This document shows positions 8,165-15,503 of a stretch of 64,000 bases of DNA, piece after piece. The stretch's first letter is position 1, and every line of letters starts with the position of its first letter. The position numbers were made by a program, and so were the translations under genes. A model generated the notes under the pieces. It saw only the letters and a program-made list of their open reading frames with translations. It was not told the origin of the DNA and did no database searches. Origin of the DNA: Phosphoribacter sp037045055 (GTDB taxonomy: Bacteria > Actinomycetota > Actinomycetes > Actinomycetales > Dermatophilaceae); assembly GCA_037045055.1 (NCBI GenBank), contig JBAOHJ010000001.1, positions 124,001 through 188,000 of the forward strand. Direction: 5' to 3'.

Positions 8165-8950
8165 TCAGGCGGCCTTCTGGCCCAACCAGAAGGCACAGGC
8201 GATCATCAGGGCCAGCGCGAAGACCCAGGCGAACATGCCCTCGGAGACCGGGCCCAAGTTGCCCAGGTTCATCCCGCCGACGTTCTGCTGGCTCTCCACC
8301 GTCTTGAGGTAGGCGATGATGTCGTTCTTGGACTCCGGGGACATGTTGGCGTCGTTGAACACCGGCATGGACTGCGGGCCGGTGAGCATGGCCTCGTAGA
8401 TGTTCTTGCCCTCGACGCCGTACAGCGCCGGCGCGTACTTGCCGCGGGTCAACGCCCCACCGGAGCCGGCGAAGTTGTGGCACATCGCACAGTTGACCCG
8501 GAACAGCTCGCCGCCCATCGCGACGTCGCCGTCCTCCCCTTCGGTGTACTTCTTATCCGGTATGCCGGGCCCGGGCGCCAGCGAGGCGACGTAGGCCGCC
8601 ATCTGGGCGATCTGCTCCTCGGTGAACTTCACCTGCTCGATCCGGGGGGCCTGGACGTTGGGCCCGGCCAGCGGCATACGGCCCGTGCTCACCTGGAAGT
8701 CGACCGCCGCCGCGCCCACGCCGGGCAGGGCGGGGCCGTACTTCGTGCCCTGGGCCTGGACACCGTGACAGGTCGCGCAGTTGGCGAGGAAGAGGCTACG
8801 GCCCTCGGTGATGTCGTCGGCCGTGGCGACGGTCGCCTGCGCAGGCTTCGGAGCCAGCAGGGAGTAGGCGCCGCCCACGGTCACCAGCCCGAGGAACAGC
8901 AGCAGGGCGATGGCGGCGGGGTGCCGTCGACGGGCGGCCATGGCATTCAC
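8165..8950 (-). CDS. qcrC: Cytochrome bc1 complex dihaem cytochrome c subunit
   Basis: Membrane-anchored dihaem cytochrome c that passes electrons from the Rieske protein directly to the aa3 oxidase in the actinobacterial supercomplex. Two haem-binding motifs are present, CATCH and CAMCH, with a downstream methionine-containing stretch in each domain (GRMPLAGP and SMPVFNDANMSPE). There is an N-terminal helix (AIALLLFLGLVTVGGAYSLL) and a C-terminal anchor (MFAWVFALALMIACAFWL). GTG 8950 with an upstream AGGA, or ATG 8941, could be the start. It is the first gene of the bc1 set, with ctaE just upstream. Confidence 0.95.
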   Translation of the reverse strand: MNAMAARRRHPAAIALLLFLGLVTVGGAYSLLAPKPAQATVATADDITEGRSLFLANCATCHGVQAQGTKYGPALPGVGAAAVDFQVSTGRMPLAGPNVQAPRIEQVKFTEEQIAQMAAYVASLAPGPGIPDKKYTEGEDGDVAMGGELFRVNCAMCHNFAGSGGALTRGKYAPALYGVEGKNIYEAMLTGPQSMPVFNDANMSPESKNDIIAYLKTVESQQNVGGMNLGNLGPVSEGMFAWVFALALMIACAFWLGQKAA

Positions 8951-9004
8951 GGTGCAGTCCTGTCCTCGGTCTCGGTCGCTTCTTCTGGGGAACCTAGCAG
9001 CCGG

Positions 9005-9661
9005 TCATTTCAGCAGGTAGATGACGGCGAAGAGGGCGATCCACACCACATCGACGAAGTGCCAGTAGTACGACGTGACGACCGCGCCGACCGCCTGGGT
9101 GTGGGTGTAGCGACGGGTGGTGAAGGTCCGGCCGATGATGAGCAGGAACGCCAGCAGGCCGCCGGTGACGTGCATGCCGTGGAACCCGGTGGCCATGTAG
9201 AACACCGACCCGTAGCGGTCCGAGGACAGCGAGACGTTCTCGGCGACGAGGCTGGCGTACTCGTAGACCTGCCCGGCGATGAAGATCGCCCCGAAGATGT
9301 AGGTCACGACGTACCACTCGCGCATGCCCCACGAGCCGACCTGGCTCAGCCGGCCGGTGCGGGCCGGCTGACCCCGCTCGGCCTTCCACACCCCCAGCTG
9401 GCACCACACCGAGGAGATGACGAGGATCGCGGTGTTGACCGCCGAGAAGGCGATGTTGAGCTTGCCGGTCTGCTCGCTCCACAGCTCTTGGGACACCGAG
9501 CGCAGCTGGAAGTAGATCGCGAACAGTCCCGCGAAGAACATCAGCTCGCTGGAGAGCCAGACCATGGTGCCGACCTGGACCATGTTCGGTCTGGTCGCCG
9601 GGCCGTGACCGGTGCTGACAGGGTGCGAAGGGATCGCCGATGCAGTCGCCACGGGCGCCAT
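9005..9661 (-). CDS. ctaE: Cytochrome c oxidase subunit III
   Basis: Haem-copper oxidase subunit III, a polytopic membrane protein (218 aa) of the aa3 oxidase. Several hydrophobic helices are visible, with the conserved features WLSSELMFFAGLFAIYF, GFHGMHVTGGLLAF and the C-terminal SYYWHFVDVVWIALFAVIYL. ATG 9661 has a GAGGA about 10 nt upstream. It lies 54 nt before qcrC, giving the usual actinobacterial order ctaE-qcrC-qcrA-qcrB and consistent with co-expression of the supercomplex. It is divergent from the receiver protein gene. Confidence 0.95.
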   Translation of the reverse strand: MAPVATASAIPSHPVSTGHGPATRPNMVQVGTMVWLSSELMFFAGLFAIYFQLRSVSQELWSEQTGKLNIAFSAVNTAILVISSVWCQLGVWKAERGQPARTGRLSQVGSWGMREWYVVTYIFGAIFIAGQVYEYASLVAENVSLSSDRYGSVFYMATGFHGMHVTGGLLAFLLIIGRTFTTRRYTHTQAVGAVVTSYYWHFVDVVWIALFAVIYLLK

Positions 9662-9757
9662 TATTGCCGGTCCTCTGCTCGCGCGCGCGACCGACCCCCC
9701 GACAATGCGCCGAGAGTCCGCTCGGACGGGTCCGACGGCCGATGACGGCCGACTGGC

Positions 9758-9763
9758 TAGCAT
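9758..9763 (+). promoter_or_regulatory. -10 box TAGCAT, leaderless start at 9771
   Basis: TAGCAT ends 7 nt before ATG 9771, which favours that ATG over the one at 9762 lying inside the box. Confidence 0.6.
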
Positions 9764-9770
9764 GGGCGCC

Positions 9771-10250
9771 ATGACCGACCCGCAGGGCAACGCGCCCGTG
9801 TCCGCCGCCGCCGGCCCGGCCGACCTGGGGGCGCCTCGGCGGATCTCCGTGCTGCTCTACAGCGACGACGTCACCACCCGCGACGCCGTGCGCCTGGGTG
9901 TGGGTCGACGGCCGGCCCGCGACGTCGAGGTGGTCTCCTGGCGGGAGTGCGCCACCCACCCGGCCGTGGTCGAGGCGGTGGAGGGCACCCGGTTCGACGT
10001 GCTGGTCCTCGACGGCGAGGCCACTCCGCTGGGGGGCATGGGGCTGTGCCGCCAACTGAAGAACGAGGTCTTCCGGTGCCCGCCGGTGCTCGTGCTCACC
10101 GGGAGGGTCCAGGACGGCTGGCTGGCCGCCTGGTCGATGGCCGACCTCGTCGTGCCCCACCCCATCGACCCGGTGGCGCTGTCCCGAGCGGTTGCCGAGC
10201 TGGCCCGCACCGGGGCCCCCGGCCCCGCGGCCCCCGGCCCCGCGGACTGA
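9771..10250 (+). CDS. Stand-alone atypical response-regulator receiver protein
   Basis: A 159-residue protein resembling a single CheY-like receiver domain with no DNA-binding output. Recognisable parts are ISVLLYSDD at strand 1, DVLVLDGEATPLGGMGLCRQL around the putative phosphoacceptor aspartate, and PPVLVLTGR at strand 4. The usual strand-5 KP is replaced by VPHPIDP, so the conserved lysine is missing and normal phosphotransfer is doubtful. A short Ala/Pro/Gly tail follows. It sits between divergent ctaE and trpD; the trpD start is 5 nt downstream, so they are probably co-transcribed. Confidence 0.75.
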   Translation: MTDPQGNAPVSAAAGPADLGAPRRISVLLYSDDVTTRDAVRLGVGRRPARDVEVVSWRECATHPAVVEAVEGTRFDVLVLDGEATPLGGMGLCRQLKNEVFRCPPVLVLTGRVQDGWLAAWSMADLVVPHPIDPVALSRAVAELARTGAPGPAAPGPAD

Positions 10251-10255
10251 CCGTC

Positions 10256-11302
10256 GTGGACGCGACCACGGGGCCCACGTGGCCCCACGTGCTGACGCGC
10301 CTGCTCGGGGGTGGCGACCTCGACCGGGTCTTCGCCGAGTGGGCCATGGACCAGATCATGTCCGGGGAGGCCACCCCGGTGCAGGTCGCCGGGTTCCTCA
10401 TGGCGCTGCGGGCCAAGGGCGAGACCGTCGAGGAGATGCGTGGGCTGGCCGACCAGATGCTCGCCCACGGGGTCCGCATCCAGGTCCCGGGCCCGAGCCT
10501 GGACGTCGTCGGCACCGGTGGCGACCAGGCCCACACCGTGAACATCTCGACGATGGCGGCGATGGTCTGCGCCGCCGCCGGGGTGCGGATCGTCAAACAC
10601 GGCAACCGGGCCGCGTCGTCCTCGGCAGGTGCGGCGGACGTCCTCGAGGCGCTCGGGATCGACTTGGCGCTGCCCGCCGCGCGGGTCGAGGCCCTGGCCC
10701 GGCAGGTCGGGATCACCTTCTGCTTCGCGCAGGCCTTCCACCCGTCGATGCGGCACGCGGCGGTCGCGCGGCGCGAGCTCGGGGTGCCGACCGCGTTCAA
10801 CTTCCTCGGGCCGCTGACCAACCCCGGACAACCCACGTATGCCGCCGTCGGGGTGGCCGATGCCCGGATGGCTCCGCTGGTGGCCGGGGTCTTCGCCGGG
10901 CGCGAGCGGGACGCCGCGGTGTTCCGCGGCGACGACGGGCTCGACGAGGTGACCGTGTCGACGACCTCGACGGTGTGGTGGGTGCGCGGCGGACGAGTGA
11001 CCCGCCGGACCCTGGACCCGGCTCGCCTGGGCCTGCGGCCGGCGGCCCCGGACGCCCTGCGCGGGGGCGACCCGGCCCACAACGCCCAGGTCGTCCGCGA
11101 GGTGTTCGCCGGTGCCGTCGGGCCGATCCGCGACGCGGTCGTGCTCAACGCGGGCGTCGCGCTGGCGATGGTCGCCGACGCCGACACCGAGCTGCACGCC
11201 GACGTCCGGGCCGGCATGGACCGCGCCGAGACGGCGATCGACTCGGGCGCCGCGGCCGCCCTGGTCCGGGACTGGGTCGCCGCGACCCGCCGGTCGGGCT
11301 AG
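10256..11302 (+). CDS. trpD: Anthranilate phosphoribosyltransferase
   Basis: Second step of tryptophan synthesis in the cytoplasm: transfer of phosphoribosyl from PRPP to anthranilate. The PRPP/anthranilate motifs are clear: DVVGTGGD, NISTMAAMVCAAAG, KHGNRAASS and FNFLGPLTNP. The length (348 aa) is normal. GTG 10256 lies just after the receiver gene stop. It is away from the other trp genes and beside ctaE, as I recall for M. tuberculosis Rv2192c. The N-terminal residues fit a full-length enzyme. Confidence 0.95.
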   Translation: MDATTGPTWPHVLTRLLGGGDLDRVFAEWAMDQIMSGEATPVQVAGFLMALRAKGETVEEMRGLADQMLAHGVRIQVPGPSLDVVGTGGDQAHTVNISTMAAMVCAAAGVRIVKHGNRAASSSAGAADVLEALGIDLALPAARVEALARQVGITFCFAQAFHPSMRHAAVARRELGVPTAFNFLGPLTNPGQPTYAAVGVADARMAPLVAGVFAGRERDAAVFRGDDGLDEVTVSTTSTVWWVRGGRVTRRTLDPARLGLRPAAPDALRGGDPAHNAQVVREVFAGAVGPIRDAVVLNAGVALAMVADADTELHADVRAGMDRAETAIDSGAAAALVRDWVAATRRSG

Positions 11303-11353
11303 CCGCGGCGGGCCGGGCGTTGGCGGGCCGGGGGGTGGGCGCCGGACCGAGCC

Positions 11354-11394
11354 GGGCCGGCGCCGCACCCGAGCACGACGGGGTGCGCCGGCCC
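11354..11394. terminator. Bidirectional stem-loop between trpD and the subtilase
   Basis: The arm GGGCCGGCGC(CG)CACCC pairs with GGGTGCGCCGGCCC across a short loop, with a two-base bulge. It lies between two convergent genes and has no T-run, as is common in high-GC actinobacteria. Probably a shared terminator. Confidence 0.65.
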
Positions 11395-11407
11395 GACCGA
11401 GCCGGGC

Positions 11408-14400
11408 TCAGCCGGTCACCGAGACCACCGTCCGCCCGATGACGCGGTCGCCGTCGCGGTGGGTGACGGCTCCGAGGTAGCTCGTGCCGGCCTGCAGACC
11501 CGACCAGCTCACGCCGACCGTGTGGGTGGCCCCGATCGTGGCCGCGGCCGAGGCGCCGCTGGCGATCTGGAGCGACCCGCTGCCGTCGTCGACCGGCACC
11601 AACCAGCTGAGCAGGTCGAAGGACACCGGCGTCGCGCCGACGCCCCACCCGTGCACGACCATCGTGTAGGTGCCGTCGGCGGGGGCCTGCAGCTCGATCA
11701 GCTCGTGGGTCCCACCCGAGGTGCTCTGGGCGACCACCGTGCCGTCCGGCCCGAGCAGGTAGAGATCCAGGTCGGTCGCTCCGGGCAGGTCCAGGGCCCA
11801 GCGGGCCACGCCCACTCCGGTCAACGTGAACGGCAGCGTGCGCACGCCGGCCCCGTCGTCGGCACTGGGGTAGGTCTGGTCGGGGTCCTGGGCGACGCTG
11901 CTGGACGTCGCCGTCGGGGCGAGCAGACCCTCGGCGGTGGCCGTGTACGGGCCGGCGAAGCCGAACTGCACCGGCACCGACAGGGACCCGGAGGTGCCGG
12001 TCCCGGTGACCGTGGCCGGCGCGGCGAGCTCCAGACCCTTGACCGCGATCGGGCTGCGCACGGCATACCCTCCGCCTCGCCAGGTCAGCGACCCGGTGCG
12101 CCACTCGCCGAAGGGCGCGGAGCCGTCCGAGGTCAGGGTCACCGTGAACGACGCGGTCTCGCCGGGACGCAGGGTCAGCCGGCGTGGCTCGACGGTGACC
12201 GAGTACCCCGGTGGTGGGGTGAGCTCGGCGACGAAGGTCGTGCGGCGGTCGGCGACGCTGGTGACCGTGCGGGTGACCGTCGCGGTTCCGGCGACCGCCT
12301 CGACGCCGATGGAGGCGAGGTTGAGGTCGGCCGCCCGGGTCGGCACGCCGTTGTCCGCCAGGGAGCGGCAGGTGGTCTCGGGGTTGCCGAACACCTCCGG
12401 GCCCTCCGCGCAGAGGAACCCGAGGTACTGCTCGATCCCCGCGTCGTAGACGAGCCCGGGCTGGAACGCCGAGCCGCGGCTGCCGGGCTTGCCCACCAGG
12501 GCCATCCCGGCGCCCATCGCGAAGGGCCCGGCCGGACTGGTCCGGTCGTTGTCGCGGACCTTGGTGTAAGCCGTCGTCATCAGCGCCGACTTGGCCATCG
12601 CCGGGCTCCAGTCGCGGTGCTGCTGCTTGAGCAGGGCGTACGAGCCCGCCACGACCGGGCTGGACATCGACGTGCCGGCGATGGCCTGGAACAGCTCGCC
12701 CGGCACCTGCTCGTCCGGAGTGGGGAAGGGGGTGTTGCCGGCGAGGATTTGCACCCCCGGGGCGGTGACGTCCGGCTTGATGATGTCGCCGGCGGTCGGG
12801 TTCTCCCCGCGCGAGGAGAAGTAGGCCATCGTCGGCGAGTAGAAGGGGGACTTGCCCACTCCGGTGTTGACCAGCCGCCCGGTGGGGGTGCGGGTCGAGG
12901 CGATCCACTGCTTGAGCGAGACCCCCGGGGTGTAGTCGACCATCACGGTGGGTACGAAGAACGTGTCGCTGAACAGCGTGTCGACGTCCACCGCGTTGTA
13001 CAGGACCATGCCGACCCCGCCGGCCCGCTTGACCTCGAAGCTCTTGGCCACTCGCCCGTTGCCGCCCCGCTTGCACAGGACGATCGCGCCGGTCACCTTG
13101 GCCGGGTCGAGGCTGTCGGCCAGACACAGCTCGTTGCCGGCGGCGGCCGCGTCGACGAAGCGGGTGCGCGAGGTGCCCAGGGTGATCGAGGCGCCGGGGT
13201 AGAGCTTGCCGCCCGCCTCGACCAGACCCTGGAAGAAGCTGCGGTGGGTGTTGGCGCCCACGGAGGTCACCCACGGCACGTCCGCAGGGCCGCCTATCGT
13301 CCTGGGCGCAGGCCCGCTGTTGCCGGCCGACACGGCCGCGAACACGCCGGCGTTGGCCGCGAAGAGGAAGGCGATGGTGTCGGCACTCACCGTGGCCGCG
13401 CCGCCGCCGATCGAGTAGTTGATGACGTCGACCTTGTCGTCGACGGCCTGGTCGATGGCCGCGACCAGGTCGGAGGTGTAGCCGCCCTCGTTGCCCAGGG
13501 CCTTGTAGGCGATGACCTGTGCCCGTGGCGCGATGCCGGACGTGGTCCCCTTGTCGACCCCGAGGATCGTCGCGCGGACCCCGGCGTTCCCGGCCGCCGT
13601 CGAGGCGGTGTGCGTGCCGTGCCCGTCGTCGTCGCGGGCCGAGTCGAACTCGTCCGCCTTGAGCCCGGTCTGGCGCTTGTACGTGTCGAGGAAGACCCGA
13701 GCGCCGACGAGCTTGTTCGTGCAAGTGTATGCCGCGTCCTGGGGGTTGGCCGCGGTGTTGCCGAAGGCGCACGCGGAGCGGGTGGTCCCGTCCAGCGGCT
13801 CGTGGGCCGGGTAGGACCCGTCGTCGGCGAAGCTGGGGTGTTCGGGCCAGATGCCCGTGTCGATGACGCCCACCGTCACGCCCTCGCCGGTGACGCCGTT
13901 GGTCCAGGCGTCCTGGCGGCCGGTGAGGCCGAGGAACTCGTAGAGGCCGTTCTGGCCGACCTCGAGCGACCCGCGACGTGCCTCGCCCTGCGAGTGTTGC
14001 GCGCCCTGGGGATCGTCCTGCGCGCCTTGACCGCCCTGCGCCTCGGGCCCGCTGTCGTCCGCAGCCGGGTGGCGCAGCTCGTCGGGCAGGACCACGGCGA
14101 CCTCGGGGTCGGCGGCCAGTCGGGTGGCCGCCTCGTGGCTGGCGGTCAGCGCGAAGCCGTTGAGGGCACTGGTGTAGTCGTGCACCTTGGCGCTGGGCGC
14201 GATCCCGGCCTTGGACAGAGCGCTGTCGTGACTGGCCTCGAGGTCACGCTGGCGGTCCTTGGCCGCCGGGGAGCCCATCTGCCGGGAGGACATCGATCGG
14301 ATGACCGGGTCGCCCTTCATGACGACGACGTAGCTGCCCGTGGGGCTCTTGGGGACCGAGCCGTCCGAGCGTGGCGCCGTCGGGCGGCTCGCCTCGGACA

Positions 14401-14491
14401 GCGGGGACTGTGACGAGCCACCCCACGCGACCGACCCCATCGGGGTGAGGGCCACGACGGCGGCGGCGACGGCGGCGATGCGGTGTTTCAT
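11408..14491 (-). CDS. Secreted S8 subtilisin-like serine protease
   Basis: Large exported subtilase (1,027 aa). Domains in order: signal peptide (KHRIAAVAAAVVALTPMGSVAWG), I9-type propeptide (YVVVMKGDP...HDYTSALNGFALTAS), Gln/Gly-rich linker, and S8 catalytic domain with Asp in VIDTGIW, His in GHGTHTAS and Ser in GTSMSSPVVAG. A PA-like insert (around ELCLADSLDP...GMVLYNA) lies between His and Ser, followed by Fn3-like C-terminal domains. The layout resembles plant-type subtilases. ATG 14491 is preferred because GAGGAG lies a few nt upstream; the GTG at 14503 is the alternative. It probably degrades extracellular protein. Confidence 0.92.
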   Translation of the reverse strand: MKHRIAAVAAAVVALTPMGSVAWGGSSQSPLSEASRPTAPRSDGSVPKSPTGSYVVVMKGDPVIRSMSSRQMGSPAAKDRQRDLEASHDSALSKAGIAPSAKVHDYTSALNGFALTASHEAATRLAADPEVAVVLPDELRHPAADDSGPEAQGGQGAQDDPQGAQHSQGEARRGSLEVGQNGLYEFLGLTGRQDAWTNGVTGEGVTVGVIDTGIWPEHPSFADDGSYPAHEPLDGTTRSACAFGNTAANPQDAAYTCTNKLVGARVFLDTYKRQTGLKADEFDSARDDDGHGTHTASTAAGNAGVRATILGVDKGTTSGIAPRAQVIAYKALGNEGGYTSDLVAAIDQAVDDKVDVINYSIGGGAATVSADTIAFLFAANAGVFAAVSAGNSGPAPRTIGGPADVPWVTSVGANTHRSFFQGLVEAGGKLYPGASITLGTSRTRFVDAAAAGNELCLADSLDPAKVTGAIVLCKRGGNGRVAKSFEVKRAGGVGMVLYNAVDVDTLFSDTFFVPTVMVDYTPGVSLKQWIASTRTPTGRLVNTGVGKSPFYSPTMAYFSSRGENPTAGDIIKPDVTAPGVQILAGNTPFPTPDEQVPGELFQAIAGTSMSSPVVAGSYALLKQQHRDWSPAMAKSALMTTAYTKVRDNDRTSPAGPFAMGAGMALVGKPGSRGSAFQPGLVYDAGIEQYLGFLCAEGPEVFGNPETTCRSLADNGVPTRAADLNLASIGVEAVAGTATVTRTVTSVADRRTTFVAELTPPPGYSVTVEPRRLTLRPGETASFTVTLTSDGSAPFGEWRTGSLTWRGGGYAVRSPIAVKGLELAAPATVTGTGTSGSLSVPVQFGFAGPYTATAEGLLAPTATSSSVAQDPDQTYPSADDGAGVRTLPFTLTGVGVARWALDLPGATDLDLYLLGPDGTVVAQSTSGGTHELIELQAPADGTYTMVVHGWGVGATPVSFDLLSWLVPVDDGSGSLQIASGASAAATIGATHTVGVSWSGLQAGTSYLGAVTHRDGDRVIGRTVVSVTG

Positions 14492-14564
14492 ATGGCTCCT
14501 CACGCGCTCGGCAAGGTATCCCCCCGAGCTCGCAGGGGGACGGCGCGACCGCGCGTGTCCTCCC

Positions 14565-14602
14565 CCGAGTGAGGACCCGGGGGCGAACGTACGCCCACTC
14601 GG
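14565..14602. other. Imperfect stem-loop upstream of the protease gene
   Basis: CCGAGTG pairs with CACTCGG, and inside it GGGCG pairs with CGCCC, leaving a one-sided bulge. It lies between the protease gene and the downstream end of the lipoprotein gene, both on the minus strand, so it could terminate the lipoprotein transcript or structure the protease leader. A TACCTT hexamer closer to the protease start could be its -10 element. Confidence 0.4.
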
Positions 14603-14721
14603 CGGGTGAGCGCTACCGATGATTCTTCAAGATTCGGTGAGGTGGACCTGAGCTTTTCCGGCTCCGGCTCTGCTGGGGCACCGTCCGTGTCGCCGCCCGG
14701 GCGGGGGCGCACAGCGGGCCG

Positions 14722-15201
14722 CTAGGGCTGGCACAGGAAGGGCGGCGTCGACCCGCCGCTGTGGTAGCGATAGGTCGTGCCGCCGGCGCGCAGCTCGATC
14801 ACCGATCCGTCGGTCGGCACTTGGGGGTAGGACATGCCCGCTCGGGGGCAGCCCAACGCGGTGTCCGGCCAGGTGATCAGAGCCGACGCAACCAGCTCGA
14901 TCTGCGCCGCCGTCAGCCCGAGCCGCTGGGCGAGGTCGGCCCGGGCCCGGGCGACGTAGGGCTCCAGGGCGGGCTCGACCCCGGAGATCGGGGGGGCCGT
15001 CGACCGGCGGGTGGGGGTGGGCGGGGTCTCGTCCGGGAGCCGGGAGGGCGCCGTCGACGACGGGCCGGCCGGCCCGGTCGGGGGGGCGGGGGTCGCGCCC
15101 GGGGTCGGGCTCGCCGCGCCCGTCCCGCCGTCGGCGGCGCAGGCGGTCAGGGCCAACAGGCCGATCGCCAGCACCGCGACCGTGATCGGGCGAAACCGCA
15201 T
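14722..15201 (-). CDS. Small lipoprotein
   Basis: Unknown function. The 159-residue product has a lipoprotein signal (VAVLAIGLLALTAC, lipobox LTAC), a Pro/Thr/Ala-rich linker, and a compact C-terminal domain (ADLAQRLGLTAAQIELVASALITWPDTALGCPRAGMSYPQV...TTYRYHSGG). I recall that domain pattern (TWPDxxLGCPxxG) from exported bacterial proteins of unknown role. Two cysteines, in LGCPR and at the C-terminal FLCQP, may pair. ATG 15201 is preceded by TACCGT 6 nt upstream. Confidence 0.75.
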   Translation of the reverse strand: MRFRPITVAVLAIGLLALTACAADGGTGAASPTPGATPAPPTGPAGPSSTAPSRLPDETPPTPTRRSTAPPISGVEPALEPYVARARADLAQRLGLTAAQIELVASALITWPDTALGCPRAGMSYPQVPTDGSVIELRAGGTTYRYHSGGSTPPFLCQP

Positions 15202-15207
15202 GCCGCC

Positions 15208-15213
15208 ACGGTA
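15208..15213 (-). promoter_or_regulatory. -10 box TACCGT, leaderless start at 15201
   Basis: On the minus strand TACCGT ends 6 nt before ATG 15201, as at the other leaderless-type genes. Confidence 0.55.
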
Positions 15214-15224
15214 CCTCGCCCGGG

Positions 15225-15503
15225 CTACTCCAAGCCCAGGCTGAAGGCCGCCTCCAGGTCGTGCCGTGAGTAGGTGCGGAAGGCGATATGCGTCGTGGTG
15301 GCGGTGACTCCCGGCACCTTGGAGAGGCGATCGGCGATGACGTCGGCGAGCTGCTCGTGGGCATGCACCCGGACGATGGCGACCAGGTCGGCGTCGCCGG
15401 TCACGGAGTACACCTCGCTGACGCCCTCGAGGTCGGCGATCCTCTCGGCCACCTCGGGGATGCGCGCGACGTCGCAGCCGACCAGGACGATGGCGGTGAT
15501 CAC
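15225..15503 (-). CDS. Lrp/AsnC ligand-binding (RAM) domain protein
   Basis: A 92-residue protein that is only the ligand-binding/oligomerisation half of an Lrp/AsnC regulator (ITAIVLVGCDVARIPEVAERIADLEGVSEVYSVTGDADLVAIVRV). There is no helix-turn-helix, so it cannot bind DNA alone; such stand-alone domains may sense amino acids or partner with full-length Lrp proteins. GTG 15503 overlaps the stop of the exonuclease gene by 4 nt, so the two are translationally coupled. Confidence 0.88.
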   Translation of the reverse strand: MITAIVLVGCDVARIPEVAERIADLEGVSEVYSVTGDADLVAIVRVHAHEQLADVIADRLSKVPGVTATTTHIAFRTYSRHDLEAAFSLGLE

